From Microbacterium sp. zg-Y625 (GTDB lineage: Bacteria; Actinomycetota; Actinomycetes; Actinomycetales; Microbacteriaceae): a stretch of DNA of 64,000 bases. The notes under the pieces are model-generated. The model saw only the letters and a list, made by a program, of their open reading frames with translations. It searched no databases and was not told where the DNA came from. Made by a program: the position numbers and the translations under genes. Positions 27,148-35,449 of this stretch are shown here, piece after piece. Position 1 is the stretch's first letter, and each line of letters starts with the position of its first letter. The stretch spans positions 186,001-250,000 of the forward strand of contig NZ_CP126740.1 of the NCBI RefSeq assembly GCF_030246925.1, in the 5' to 3' direction.

Positions 27148-29001
27148 ATGCCCACTCCTCCTCGGACCCGCGCCCGGCAGGCGCTGGGGGTGGTCGCCGC
27201 AGCCGCGCTCATCGCGCTTCCGGTCGGCGCCGCCCACGCCGACTCGACCTCCCCGGCGCGCCTGGACGCCACGGCATCGACGCCGTCGCCCGAAGCCGAC
27301 GCCACGACCTTCCGCATCGCGACGTCCGGCTTCGTCGACACGTTCAACCCGTTCGTCTCCATCTATCTGACGCCGACCAACATCAACCGCTACGTCTACG
27401 AGTACCTCGTGCAGAACAGCGCCGAGGACGGTTCGCCGACCAAGGGCCTGGCCGACAGCTGGGAGGTCGAGGACGGCGGCACGACCTGGGTCTACACGCT
27501 GCAGGACGACCTGGTGTGGTCCGACGACGAGCCGATCACCTCCGAAGACGTCGTCTACACCTATGAGCAGATGATGACGGTGCCCGAGCTGGCGGTCGCC
27601 AACGGCAACCTGGTGTCGAACTTCGAGAGCGTCGAGGCCCCCGACGACAAGACGGTGGTCATCAACCTCAAGACCCCGCAGGCGCCCAACCCCGGCACCG
27701 AGGTGCCGATCGTGCCCGAGCACATCTGGTCGGAGATCGAGGACCCCGCCACGTTCGCCAACGATGCGGATGTCGTCGGTTCGGGTCCGTACCTGCTGGA
27801 GAGCTACAGCGCGAACCAGTCGATCACGCTGCGCGCCAACCCGAACTTCTGGCAGGGCGCCCCCAAGATCGACCGCATCCAGTACGTCTACTACACCAAC
27901 TCCGACGCGCAGGTGCAGGCGCTGCGTGCCGGCGAGGTCGACTTCGTCTCGGGTCTCACCCCCACGCAGCTGCAGGCGCTCGAGGGCGTCGACGGCATCA
28001 CCACCCACTCCGGTGAAGGGCGCCGCTACCACTCCATCAGCATCAACCACGGCACGGTCACCCGCGACGGGCAGCCCTACGGAACCGGCAGCGAAGCACT
28101 GAAGGACGTCAACGTCCGCCAGGCGCTGCGCCTGGGCACCGACACCGAGACGCTGCTCGAGCGCGTGATGGAGGGGCGCGCCGAACCGGCGACCAGCTTC
28201 ATCCCGTCGTCGTTCCCGAAGTGGGCCCTCCCCGCCGACGACGAGGTCATCATGTCGTACGACCCCGAGGCGGCCATGGCAAAGCTCGAGGAAGCGGGCT
28301 GGACCGAGGGGGCGGACGGGATCCGCGAGAAGGACGGCACCCCGCTGCAGCTGCGCCTGCTGGTGGATGCCGACGACCTCACCGAGCAGTCGATCGCCGA
28401 GTACTTCGTGCCGTGGATGGAGGAGATCGGCGTGCGCATCGCGGTGGAGTCCACCGACGGCGACACGATCAGCGCGCGTTCGGTGTCGGGCGACTATGAC
28501 CTCTACTTCAGCGGCTGGAGCATCAACCCCGACCCCGACTACCAGCTCGGGATCAACCTGTGCTCGACCCTTCCGACCGGAACCGACGGCTCCGGCGGCA
28601 CCACCCAGGACGGGTACTGCAACCCGGAGTTCGACGAGCTCTACGCCCAGCAGCGCTCCGAGCTCGACGAGGACGCACGTCGTGAGATCGTCCGCGAGAT
28701 GCTGGCGATGAACTACACCGACACGGCCCAGATCGCCACGTGGTACGCCCACTCGCTCGAGGCCTACCGTTCGGACCGCTTCGACGGCTTCACCCTGCAG
28801 CCGAAGGAGGGCGGCATCATCGCCAGCCAGGCCGGTTACTGGGGCTTCCTCACCGTCGAGCCGGTGGAGGGCGCGCAGCAGGCGGAGGAGGGCGGTGTGC
28901 CGACCGGCCTGATCGTCACGGGTGTGATCGTGGCGCTCGTGATCGCCGGTGCGGTGATCTTCGTCCTGGTGCGCCGGCGCAAGATGGCCGACGTCGAATG
29001 A
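27148..29001 (+). CDS. Peptide ABC transporter substrate-binding protein (SBP family 5), C-terminally anchored
   Basis: A 617-residue protein from the ATG at 27148, preceded by AAAGGA. The signal peptide (GVVAAAALIALPVGAAHA) has no lipobox Cys. The SBP_bac_5 fold follows: YEYLVQNSAEDGSPTKGLAD, WTYTLQ-like strand WVYTLQDDLVWSD, then GSGPYLLESY and LRANPNFWQG. The C-terminus has a membrane helix (GLIVTGVIVALVIAGAVIFV) followed by RRRK, so the protein is held by a C-terminal anchor instead of a lipid. This family binds di- and oligopeptides. Genes for the permeases and ATPases follow in order. Confidence 0.93.
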   Translation: MPTPPRTRARQALGVVAAAALIALPVGAAHADSTSPARLDATASTPSPEADATTFRIATSGFVDTFNPFVSIYLTPTNINRYVYEYLVQNSAEDGSPTKGLADSWEVEDGGTTWVYTLQDDLVWSDDEPITSEDVVYTYEQMMTVPELAVANGNLVSNFESVEAPDDKTVVINLKTPQAPNPGTEVPIVPEHIWSEIEDPATFANDADVVGSGPYLLESYSANQSITLRANPNFWQGAPKIDRIQYVYYTNSDAQVQALRAGEVDFVSGLTPTQLQALEGVDGITTHSGEGRRYHSISINHGTVTRDGQPYGTGSEALKDVNVRQALRLGTDTETLLERVMEGRAEPATSFIPSSFPKWALPADDEVIMSYDPEAAMAKLEEAGWTEGADGIREKDGTPLQLRLLVDADDLTEQSIAEYFVPWMEEIGVRIAVESTDGDTISARSVSGDYDLYFSGWSINPDPDYQLGINLCSTLPTGTDGSGGTTQDGYCNPEFDELYAQQRSELDEDARREIVREMLAMNYTDTAQIATWYAHSLEAYRSDRFDGFTLQPKEGGIIASQAGYWGFLTVEPVEGAQQAEEGGVPTGLIVTGVIVALVIAGAVIFVLVRRRKMADVE

Positions 29002-29074
29002 CCAGCGGGCCGTCGCGGCGATCCGCCGACCGCCGCGGCGGCCCCTGTCCGCCCGTCCTCGAGGGAAGAGCCCC

Positions 29075-30118
29075 ATGACCAGCACGGTGCCGCCCACCGA
29101 GGAGATCCTGCTGGCTGAGACCGGCGCGGGCGCAGCGCCCCGCCGCCTCTCGGCGCTGTCCTACTTCGCCACCAAGGTCGGCGGCGCGGCAGTGAGCATG
29201 GTGATGGTGATCCTCCTCGGATTCTTCGCCTTCAAGGTGCTGCCGGGCGACCCGGTCGCCACCCTCGCCCGCGAACGGCAGCTCAGCAGCGAGCAGATCG
29301 CCCAGCTGCGGCTGCAGATGGGGCTCGACAAGCCGCTGTGGCAGCAGTTCGTCGATTACCTCGTGAACGTCTTCACGCTGAACTTCGGCGAGAGCTACGT
29401 GTACAAGACGTCGGTCTCGTCCCTCATCGGCCAGTACTTCTGGAACACGATCCTGCTCACCGGCACCTCGGCGGTCCTCGCCATCGCGCTCGGGCTCTGG
29501 CTCGGACAGAAGGCGGGCTGGCGGCCGGGGTCGCTGTTCGACAGGATCACCTCGGGCATGGCGCTCGTGCTGTGGTCGGTGCCGACGTTCTGGCTGGCGC
29601 TGATCCTCCTCATGGTCTTCGGTGGCACGCTGCACTGGTTCCCGACCGGCGGCATGACGTCGCCCGACCCGCCCGCCGACCTGTTCGCCCGCATCCTCGA
29701 CGTCGCCGCCCACATGGTGCTGCCGGTGCTGACGATGGTCGCCGTCGTCTACGCGCAGTACGTCATGGTGATGCGCGCCTCGCTCATGGAGGAGAAGAGC
29801 GCGGACTACCTCACCACCGCCCGGGCGAAGGGCCTGCGCGATGACCTCGTGCGCCGTCGCCACGCGGTGCCGAACGCACTGCTGCCGGCGGTCACGCTGA
29901 TGTTCCTGCACATCGGCGGCCTCATCGCCGGTGCGGTGACGGTGGAGACCGTCTTCTCGTGGCCGGGTCTGGGCAAGCTCACCTTCGAAGCGATCAGCGG
30001 CCCCGACCTGCCCCTGCTGCAGGGCACCTTCGTGGTCTTCTCCGCGGTCATCATCGTGATGAACCTCATCGCCGACTTCATCTATCGACGGCTCGACCCG
30101 AGAGTGAGGCGCGGATGA
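29075..30118 (+). CDS. Peptide ABC transporter permease (DppB-like)
   Basis: A 347-residue membrane protein with six TM helices, the DppB/OppB opening LPGDPVATLARERQLSSEQ followed by LRLQMGLDKPL, and the EAA loop YLTTARAKGLRDDLVRRRHA that contacts the ATPase. Helix 5-6 carries GAVTVETVFSWPGLGKL. GGGAAGAG-type sequence precedes the ATG. Its last 4 bp overlap the second permease gene, so the two subunits are translated together. Confidence 0.95.
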   Translation: MTSTVPPTEEILLAETGAGAAPRRLSALSYFATKVGGAAVSMVMVILLGFFAFKVLPGDPVATLARERQLSSEQIAQLRLQMGLDKPLWQQFVDYLVNVFTLNFGESYVYKTSVSSLIGQYFWNTILLTGTSAVLAIALGLWLGQKAGWRPGSLFDRITSGMALVLWSVPTFWLALILLMVFGGTLHWFPTGGMTSPDPPADLFARILDVAAHMVLPVLTMVAVVYAQYVMVMRASLMEEKSADYLTTARAKGLRDDLVRRRHAVPNALLPAVTLMFLHIGGLIAGAVTVETVFSWPGLGKLTFEAISGPDLPLLQGTFVVFSAVIIVMNLIADFIYRRLDPRVRRG

Positions 30119-31026
30119 GCGCGCACGTGGCATCCCGTTCGCCGCGCAGCATGGCGTGGGCGCGGCGCCGTGCGGCGTTCGGCCAGTTCTGCCGGGAGTT
30201 CTCGCGTCAGCGGGCCGGGATGGTGGGGCTGGTGTTCCTCGTGGTCATCATCGCGCTCGCCATGCTCGCGCCGGTGCTGGCGCCGGCCTGGATGCTGGAT
30301 GTGACGAAGGTCATGGACTCGCCCCGGTTCGCTCCGCCTTCGATGGAGCACCCGCTGGGCACCGACCATCAGGGTCGCGAGCTGTGGGTGCGCATGCTGT
30401 GGGGTGCGCAGGTGTCGCTGCTGGTCGGCTTCGCCGCGACCGCCATGTCGATGATCATCGGGACGGTCGTCGGCATTGCGGCCGGGCACTTCACCGGGCT
30501 CTCCGGCGCGCTGCTCATGCGGCTGATCGACTTCTTCCTCGTGCTGCCGTCGCTGATCCTCGCGATCGTGCTGTCGACGGTGCTCTCACGGGGGGTGTGG
30601 ACGATCGTCATCGCCATCGGGCTGACCTCGTGGGCCGGCACTGCCCGCGTGGTGCGCGCGCAGACCCTCTCGGTGGAATCGCGCGACTACGTGGAGCGAT
30701 CACGCGTGCTCGGCGCGGGCCACTGGCACATCATCGTCAAGCACCTGCTCCCCGCCGTGCTGCCGCTCGTGCTGGCCAACACCACCCTCACGGTGGGCTC
30801 GGCGATCATCGCGGAGTCGACGCTGGCCTTCCTCGGATTGGGCGACACGACGCTGCAGTCCTGGGGGGCCGTGCTGCGCAACTCGATGGACGTCTCGGCG
30901 GCCACCAGCGGGTACTGGTGGTACGTCCTCGTGCCCGGCGTCGCGATCGTGATGGTCGTGCTCGCCTTCACCCTGGTGGGCCGCGCCGTGGAGACGATCG
31001 TCAACCCGACACTGCGGAGCCGCTGA
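30115..31026 (+). CDS. Peptide ABC transporter permease (DppC-like)
   Basis: A 303-residue membrane protein. The DppC signature GTDHQGRELWVRMLWGAQVS follows the first TM helix and a periplasm-side segment. The EAA loop is YVERSRVLGAGHWHIIVKHL, and AESTLAFLGLGDTTLQSWG is the conserved final cytoplasmic-membrane motif. It is the heterodimer partner of the preceding permease, overlaps it by 4 bp, and ends 1 nt before the ATPase gene. Confidence 0.95.
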   Translation: MSAHVASRSPRSMAWARRRAAFGQFCREFSRQRAGMVGLVFLVVIIALAMLAPVLAPAWMLDVTKVMDSPRFAPPSMEHPLGTDHQGRELWVRMLWGAQVSLLVGFAATAMSMIIGTVVGIAAGHFTGLSGALLMRLIDFFLVLPSLILAIVLSTVLSRGVWTIVIAIGLTSWAGTARVVRAQTLSVESRDYVERSRVLGAGHWHIIVKHLLPAVLPLVLANTTLTVGSAIIAESTLAFLGLGDTTLQSWGAVLRNSMDVSAATSGYWWYVLVPGVAIVMVVLAFTLVGRAVETIVNPTLRSR

Positions 31027-31027
31027 C

Positions 31028-32686
31028 ATGCCCGACCTCACCTTCGAAGACGTCTCGATCACCTACTCCACCTCCGGCCGGAGCGGCGGCCGCGGCGAGA
31101 TCGCCGCGGTGCGGGGCGTCAACCTCATCCTCCCCGCCGGCGGCACCCTCGGCATCGCCGGGGAGTCGGGCTCCGGCAAGTCCACTCTCGCGATGAGTGT
31201 GCTGCGCCTGCTGCCGAGCAATGCGCGGCTCACCGGGCGGGTGGTGGTGGGCGACACCGACATCACCGAACTCAGCTTCGGCAAGCTGCGGGCGCTCCGC
31301 TGGGCGGATGCCTCGATCGTCTTCCAGGGCGCCATGCACTCGCTGAACCCGGTGCGCACCGTCGGTGCGCAGATCCTCGAAGCGCTCGAACTGCACGTCA
31401 CCGACGCATGGAAGACCGAGGCCGCCCGCAAGGGCAGGGTCGCGGATCTGCTGCGGGCCGTGGACCTTCCGCCGCAGAAGGCGGAGTCGTACCCCCACGA
31501 GCTGTCGGGCGGGCAGAAGCAGCGCATCATGATCGCGATGGCGCTGGCCTGCGAGCCCGAGATCATCATCGCCGATGAGCCCACCACGGCGCTGGACGTC
31601 ATCGTGCAGCAGCAGATCCTCGAGATGATCAGCCGCCTCGTGGTCGAGCGCGGCATCTCGCTCCTCATGATCAGCCACGACCTGTCGGTGCTGGCCACCG
31701 CCTGCCAGCGCATCGCGATCATGCGGGGCGGCGAGGTCGTCGAGGTGGGAGAGGCCCGGACGGTGTGCACGCAGGGGCAGCATCCGTACACGCGACAGCT
31801 GGCCGACGCGTTCCCCACCATCGGCGACCCGGCGTCGCGGCGCAACCCGGTCACCCGGCGGGAACGCGCCGCCGTGGCATCCGACGTGAAGCCGAGCGCC
31901 ATGACCGACGAGGTGCTGCTGGAGGCGAAGGGCCTGAGCGTCACCTTCCACAGCCGCTCGCGGTCCGCCCGCGCGGTGAAGGACGTCGACCTCGTGGTGC
32001 GCCGTGGCGAGATCCTCGCCCTCGTCGGCCAGTCGGGATCGGGGAAGACCACGCTCGCGCGCACCCTCGTCGGCCTGCAGCAGGCCGACCCCGGATCGGT
32101 CGTCCGCTTCCGCGGCCAGGAGCTGCCCCGCAAGGGCAAGGGGCTGCAGGCCTTCCGCAAGGAGGTGCAGATGGTGCTGCAGGACCCCACCGCCGCGCTC
32201 AACCCGAAGCTCAGCGTGTACGAGTCCGTCGCCGAGGGACTGCGGGTGCAGCGCTACCGCGGCGACGAGACCCAGCGCGTGGCGCAGAGCCTCACCGACG
32301 CCGAGCTGACCCCGCCCGAGGACTTCTTCACCGCCATTCCGCAGGAGCTCTCGGGCGGCCAGCGGCAGCGCACCGTGATCGCGGGCGCGCTCGCGGTCGG
32401 GCCGCAGCTGCTGGTCGCCGACGAGCCGGTCGCGTCGCTGGACGCCTCCGCCCGCGGCGAGATCCTCTCCCTGCTGCTGTCGCTGCGCGATCGCCTGGGG
32501 CTCAGCGCGCTCGTGATCACCCACGACCTCGGGCTGGCGTGGAACATCGCCGACACCGTCGCGGTGATGTACCAGGGCGAGATCGTCGAGTACGGCCCCA
32601 CCGAGCAGGTGCTGCTGGACCCGCAGCACGACTACACGCGTCAGCTGCTGGCCGCGGCGCCCACCATCGACCGGACCATCGCGTGA
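31028..32686 (+). CDS. Fused peptide ABC transporter ATPase (DppD-DppF type)
   Basis: A 552-residue protein with two complete nucleotide-binding domains. NBD1 has GESGSGKST, LSGGQKQR and IIIADEPT. NBD2 has GQSGSGKTT, LSGGQRQR and LLVADEPV. Between them lies the oligopeptide-transporter C-terminal extension with HPYTRQLADAFP; a similar DYTRQLLAAAP ends the protein. It energises import of peptides through the two permeases. The fusion of the D and F subunits is common in actinobacteria. The LD-carboxypeptidase gene overlaps its end by 4 bp. Confidence 0.95.
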   Translation: MPDLTFEDVSITYSTSGRSGGRGEIAAVRGVNLILPAGGTLGIAGESGSGKSTLAMSVLRLLPSNARLTGRVVVGDTDITELSFGKLRALRWADASIVFQGAMHSLNPVRTVGAQILEALELHVTDAWKTEAARKGRVADLLRAVDLPPQKAESYPHELSGGQKQRIMIAMALACEPEIIIADEPTTALDVIVQQQILEMISRLVVERGISLLMISHDLSVLATACQRIAIMRGGEVVEVGEARTVCTQGQHPYTRQLADAFPTIGDPASRRNPVTRRERAAVASDVKPSAMTDEVLLEAKGLSVTFHSRSRSARAVKDVDLVVRRGEILALVGQSGSGKTTLARTLVGLQQADPGSVVRFRGQELPRKGKGLQAFRKEVQMVLQDPTAALNPKLSVYESVAEGLRVQRYRGDETQRVAQSLTDAELTPPEDFFTAIPQELSGGQRQRTVIAGALAVGPQLLVADEPVASLDASARGEILSLLLSLRDRLGLSALVITHDLGLAWNIADTVAVMYQGEIVEYGPTEQVLLDPQHDYTRQLLAAAPTIDRTIA

Positions 32687-33657
32687 GTACCGGTGCGCGT
32701 GCGCTCGAGGTCGACCGCGCGGCGTACCTCGCCTCGGCGCCGCTGAAACCGGGGGACCGCGTGCGGTTCGTCTCACCCTCGGGGCCCGGTACCGCGGAGA
32801 GCCTGGAACGGGCGATCGGCTACTACCGCGACTGGGGACTGGACGTGGTGGCGGGCGAGCACGTGCTCGTCCCGCACCCGAGGGCGAGGTACCTCGCCGG
32901 CCCCGATGACGCCCGTCGGCAGGACCTCGTCGACGCCTGGTGCGACCCCGACACCGACGCCGTCGTGTGCCTGCGGGGCGGCTACGGCGCCATGCGGCTG
33001 CTGGACGGCATCGACTGGGCCCACATGCGGCGCTCGGCGCTGCGGCGCGATGGGCGCCCGAAGCTGCTCACCGGTTCGTCGGACGTCACGGCCCTGCACG
33101 AGGCGTTCCGCGTGCACCTGGACGTCCCCACCCTCTTCTGCCCCATGCCGGGCAACGACGTGTTCCGCGATGCTCCGTCGGTGCGCGACGACGTGCGCCG
33201 GTGGCTGTTCGAGCCGTGGGGCGGGCGCAGCATCGTGGGTCCGCGCACCGAGGTGCTCGCTGCGGGCGCCGCGACGGGCAGGTTCACCGGCGGCAACCTC
33301 TCCCTGCTGGCCATGGCGCTCGGGTCGCCCGAGGCGGCGGAGGTGCCCGACGGCATCCTGTTCCTCGAGGACATCGACGAGGACGTCTACCGCCTCGACG
33401 GGTTCCTGCTGCAGCTGCTGCGGGTGGGACGCCTGCGCGGCGCATCGGGGATCGTGCTGGGGTCGTGGCACAAGTGCGCCGAGCCGGATGCCGTCCGCGC
33501 GCTCATGCAGGAGTATCTCGGCGGCCTGGGCGTGCCGGTGCTCTGGGAGCAGGGCTTCGGGCACGATCCCGAGGCCCTCAGCGTGCCGCTCAACGTCGAC
33601 GGCGTGCTGGATGCCGGCGAGTCCGGTGCCCGGCTGACGGTGGGCGGGGCGACATGA
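32683..33657 (+). CDS. S66-family LD-carboxypeptidase
   Basis: A 324-residue cytoplasmic serine peptidase. RFVSPSGPGTAESLERAI starts the fold, the nucleophile Ser lies in LLTGSSDVTALHEA, and the Glu and His of the triad are in FLEDIDEDVYRLDG and GFGHDPEALS. In Gram-negative bacteria the family (LdcA) removes the terminal D-Ala from murein tetrapeptides. Other members (MccF) hydrolyse acylated nucleotide antibiotics. Being translationally coupled to a peptide importer points to imported murein peptides. The GTG at 32683 overlaps the ATPase stop. Confidence 0.9.
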   Translation: MSTGARALEVDRAAYLASAPLKPGDRVRFVSPSGPGTAESLERAIGYYRDWGLDVVAGEHVLVPHPRARYLAGPDDARRQDLVDAWCDPDTDAVVCLRGGYGAMRLLDGIDWAHMRRSALRRDGRPKLLTGSSDVTALHEAFRVHLDVPTLFCPMPGNDVFRDAPSVRDDVRRWLFEPWGGRSIVGPRTEVLAAGAATGRFTGGNLSLLAMALGSPEAAEVPDGILFLEDIDEDVYRLDGFLLQLLRVGRLRGASGIVLGSWHKCAEPDAVRALMQEYLGGLGVPVLWEQGFGHDPEALSVPLNVDGVLDAGESGARLTVGGAT

Positions 33658-34493
33658 GCGTGATCTCGCTGCCGCGGCTGGACCCGCGGGCGCGATGGTC
33701 GGTGCGGGTGCTCGCCGACGATGGCTCGGTGCTGGCCGAGCACGCGCCGGACGAGATGTGCGAGACGGCCAGCGTCGGAAAGGTCTTCCTTCTCATCGAG
33801 GTCGCCCGACGCATCGAGGCGGGCGACGTCGATCCGGATCGTCGTATCGACATCCCCGCCGAGCACGTCGTGGCCGACTCCGGCCTGCTCTACCGCATGC
33901 GTGACCCGCGCCTGAGCGTCCACGACGCCGCGCTGCTGGTGGGCGCGGTCAGCGACAACCTCGCCACCAACGCGCTGCTGGCGCTGTGCGGGCTCGACGC
34001 GGTGCGGGCCGTCGCACCGGCGCTCGGATACGGCAGCACGTCGCTGCACGACTACATCCGCAACGAGCGCACCCCCGACCTGCCGTGGACGCCGTCGTAC
34101 GGCACCGGCGCCGAGCTGGCGGACCTGATGCACCGCCTCGCGGCGGGGAAGGTGATCTCGCCCGCGGTCAGCGATCAGGTGATGACCTGGCTGGCCGCCG
34201 ACACCGACACCTCGATGGTGGCCGACGCGCTGCTGGTGGATCCCCTCGCGCACGCCGAGGCGGAGTATCAGGGGATGCTGCTGCGCCACAAGACCGGATC
34301 GACGTCGTTCGCGCGCATCGACGTCGGGCACCTGCGCGGCCCGGCGGCCGGGGTCTCGTACGCGGTCGCGGCGAACTGGAAGGACTCCCCGCAGGACCTG
34401 CGCGCCCCGGTGCTCGACGCCATGCGGACCATCGGCGAGGGCCTGCGGGCGCACGTCACGGGTCGCGCCCGCGACGACGAGCCGGCGCAGTGA
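33654..34493 (+). CDS. Serine hydrolase with class A beta-lactamase motifs (copy 1)
   Basis: A 279-residue protein with the three motifs of penicillin-recognising enzymes: SVGK (TASVGKVFLL), SDN (VGAVSDNLATN) and KTG (LRHKTGSTSF). It has no signal peptide, so a role against beta-lactams outside the cell is unlikely, and an intracellular peptidase on D-amino-acid peptides fits the operon better. The general-base Glu of true class A enzymes could not be identified. The ATG overlaps the LD-carboxypeptidase stop by 4 bp. It is a clear paralogue of the next gene. Confidence 0.87.
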   Translation: MSVISLPRLDPRARWSVRVLADDGSVLAEHAPDEMCETASVGKVFLLIEVARRIEAGDVDPDRRIDIPAEHVVADSGLLYRMRDPRLSVHDAALLVGAVSDNLATNALLALCGLDAVRAVAPALGYGSTSLHDYIRNERTPDLPWTPSYGTGAELADLMHRLAAGKVISPAVSDQVMTWLAADTDTSMVADALLVDPLAHAEAEYQGMLLRHKTGSTSFARIDVGHLRGPAAGVSYAVAANWKDSPQDLRAPVLDAMRTIGEGLRAHVTGRARDDEPAQ

Positions 34494-34556
34494 GAGCCGT
34501 CGTGAACGGGTCGCGCATCTGGCCGTGCACCGCGACCGCACAGAAAGGGCGGTGGT

Positions 34557-35375
34557 ATGAGCATCGGGTTCGCTGAGGCGGAAGAGGAGATCCCGGGACT
34601 GCGCATCAGCGCGCTCGCCGTGGACCTCGAGGACGACACCGTGGTGTTCGAGCATCGGCCAGAGCTCGTGCTCAACACCGCCAGCGTGGGGAAGGTCTTC
34701 CTGCTGCACCGGCTGCTCACAGAGGTCGACGAGGGCCGGCGCACCCTCGAGGAGACCGTGACCCGGCGTCCCGTCGAGCGCATCGAGGAGTCCGGCCTCT
34801 GGCACCTGCTGCAGGCGGACACGCTCTCGCTGCACGATGTGGCCGTGCTCATCGGTGCGGTGAGCGACAACGCCGCGACCAACACCCTCTGCCGGGTGAT
34901 AGGGCTGCCGGTCGTGCAGGAGCACACACGGGCCCTCGGATACCGCGACTCGGCTCTCGATGACATCGTGCGCTGGCCGCTGCCGCCGGGTGTGCCGCGC
35001 ACGCTCTCGCACGGAACGGCCGCCGAGCTCGTACGGTTCGTGCGGCGGACGGCGCTCGCCGAGGACCTCACCCGGCCGTCGGCCGACCTGCTGCAGCGCT
35101 GGCTCGGGGCAGGGATGGATCTGTCGATGGTGGCGTCGGTGTTCAACCTCGACCCGCTGGCGCACTATGCCTTCGATCGCGACGTCTGGCTGTGGAACAA
35201 GACCGGGACCCTCCTGTCGGTGCGCGCGGACGTGGGTCTCGTGATGTCGCCCACGCGGCGGATCGCCTATGCGGTGCTCATCAACTGGCCGCGCGGCACC
35301 GACTCGCGCGACCGGGCGCTGGCGCTCATGCGCGAGGCCGGCGAGGCGCTCAGGGGTCGGCTGGCGGCTCACTGA
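34557..35375 (+). CDS. Serine hydrolase with class A beta-lactamase motifs (copy 2)
   Basis: A 272-residue paralogue of the preceding protein. It shares NTASVGKVFLLHRLL, LIGAVSDNAATNTLC and WLWNKTGTLLSVRADVG at the same spacing. GGTGGT precedes its ATG after a 63-nt gap. Like copy 1 it lacks an export signal. The tandem pair could form a heterodimer or have split substrate ranges. It is the last gene before lysS. Confidence 0.87.
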   Translation: MSIGFAEAEEEIPGLRISALAVDLEDDTVVFEHRPELVLNTASVGKVFLLHRLLTEVDEGRRTLEETVTRRPVERIEESGLWHLLQADTLSLHDVAVLIGAVSDNAATNTLCRVIGLPVVQEHTRALGYRDSALDDIVRWPLPPGVPRTLSHGTAAELVRFVRRTALAEDLTRPSADLLQRWLGAGMDLSMVASVFNLDPLAHYAFDRDVWLWNKTGTLLSVRADVGLVMSPTRRIAYAVLINWPRGTDSRDRALALMREAGEALRGRLAAH

Positions 35376-35416
35376 CGGTGCCGTCGCAGCCCGGCGGGTC
35401 CACGCGAGCCCGCCGG

Positions 35417-35443
35417 TAGACTGGAAGGCGACTTTCCAAGGAG
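35417..35443 (+). promoter_or_regulatory. lysS promoter -10 and ribosome site
   Basis: TAGACT (35417-35422) is a -10-like element, and AAGGAG (35438-35443) is a ribosome site 6 nt before the GTG. No good -35 is seen. Unlike many genes here, lysS would have a short leader. Confidence 0.5.
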
Positions 35444-35449
35444 CCCCCT

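Noticed and set aside
26868..29097. Minus-strand frames opposite the peptide-binding protein gene
   Set aside because: No start signals or family motifs; they mirror the real gene.
32683..33657. Microcin C-type immunity protein (MccF) reading of the S66 gene
   Set aside because: Possible by fold, but coupling to a peptide importer and other peptidases fits LD-carboxypeptidase better.
33654..35375. Beta-lactam resistance genes
   Set aside because: SVGK/SDN/KTG motifs are present, but export signals are missing and the operon context is peptide use; resistance is not supported.
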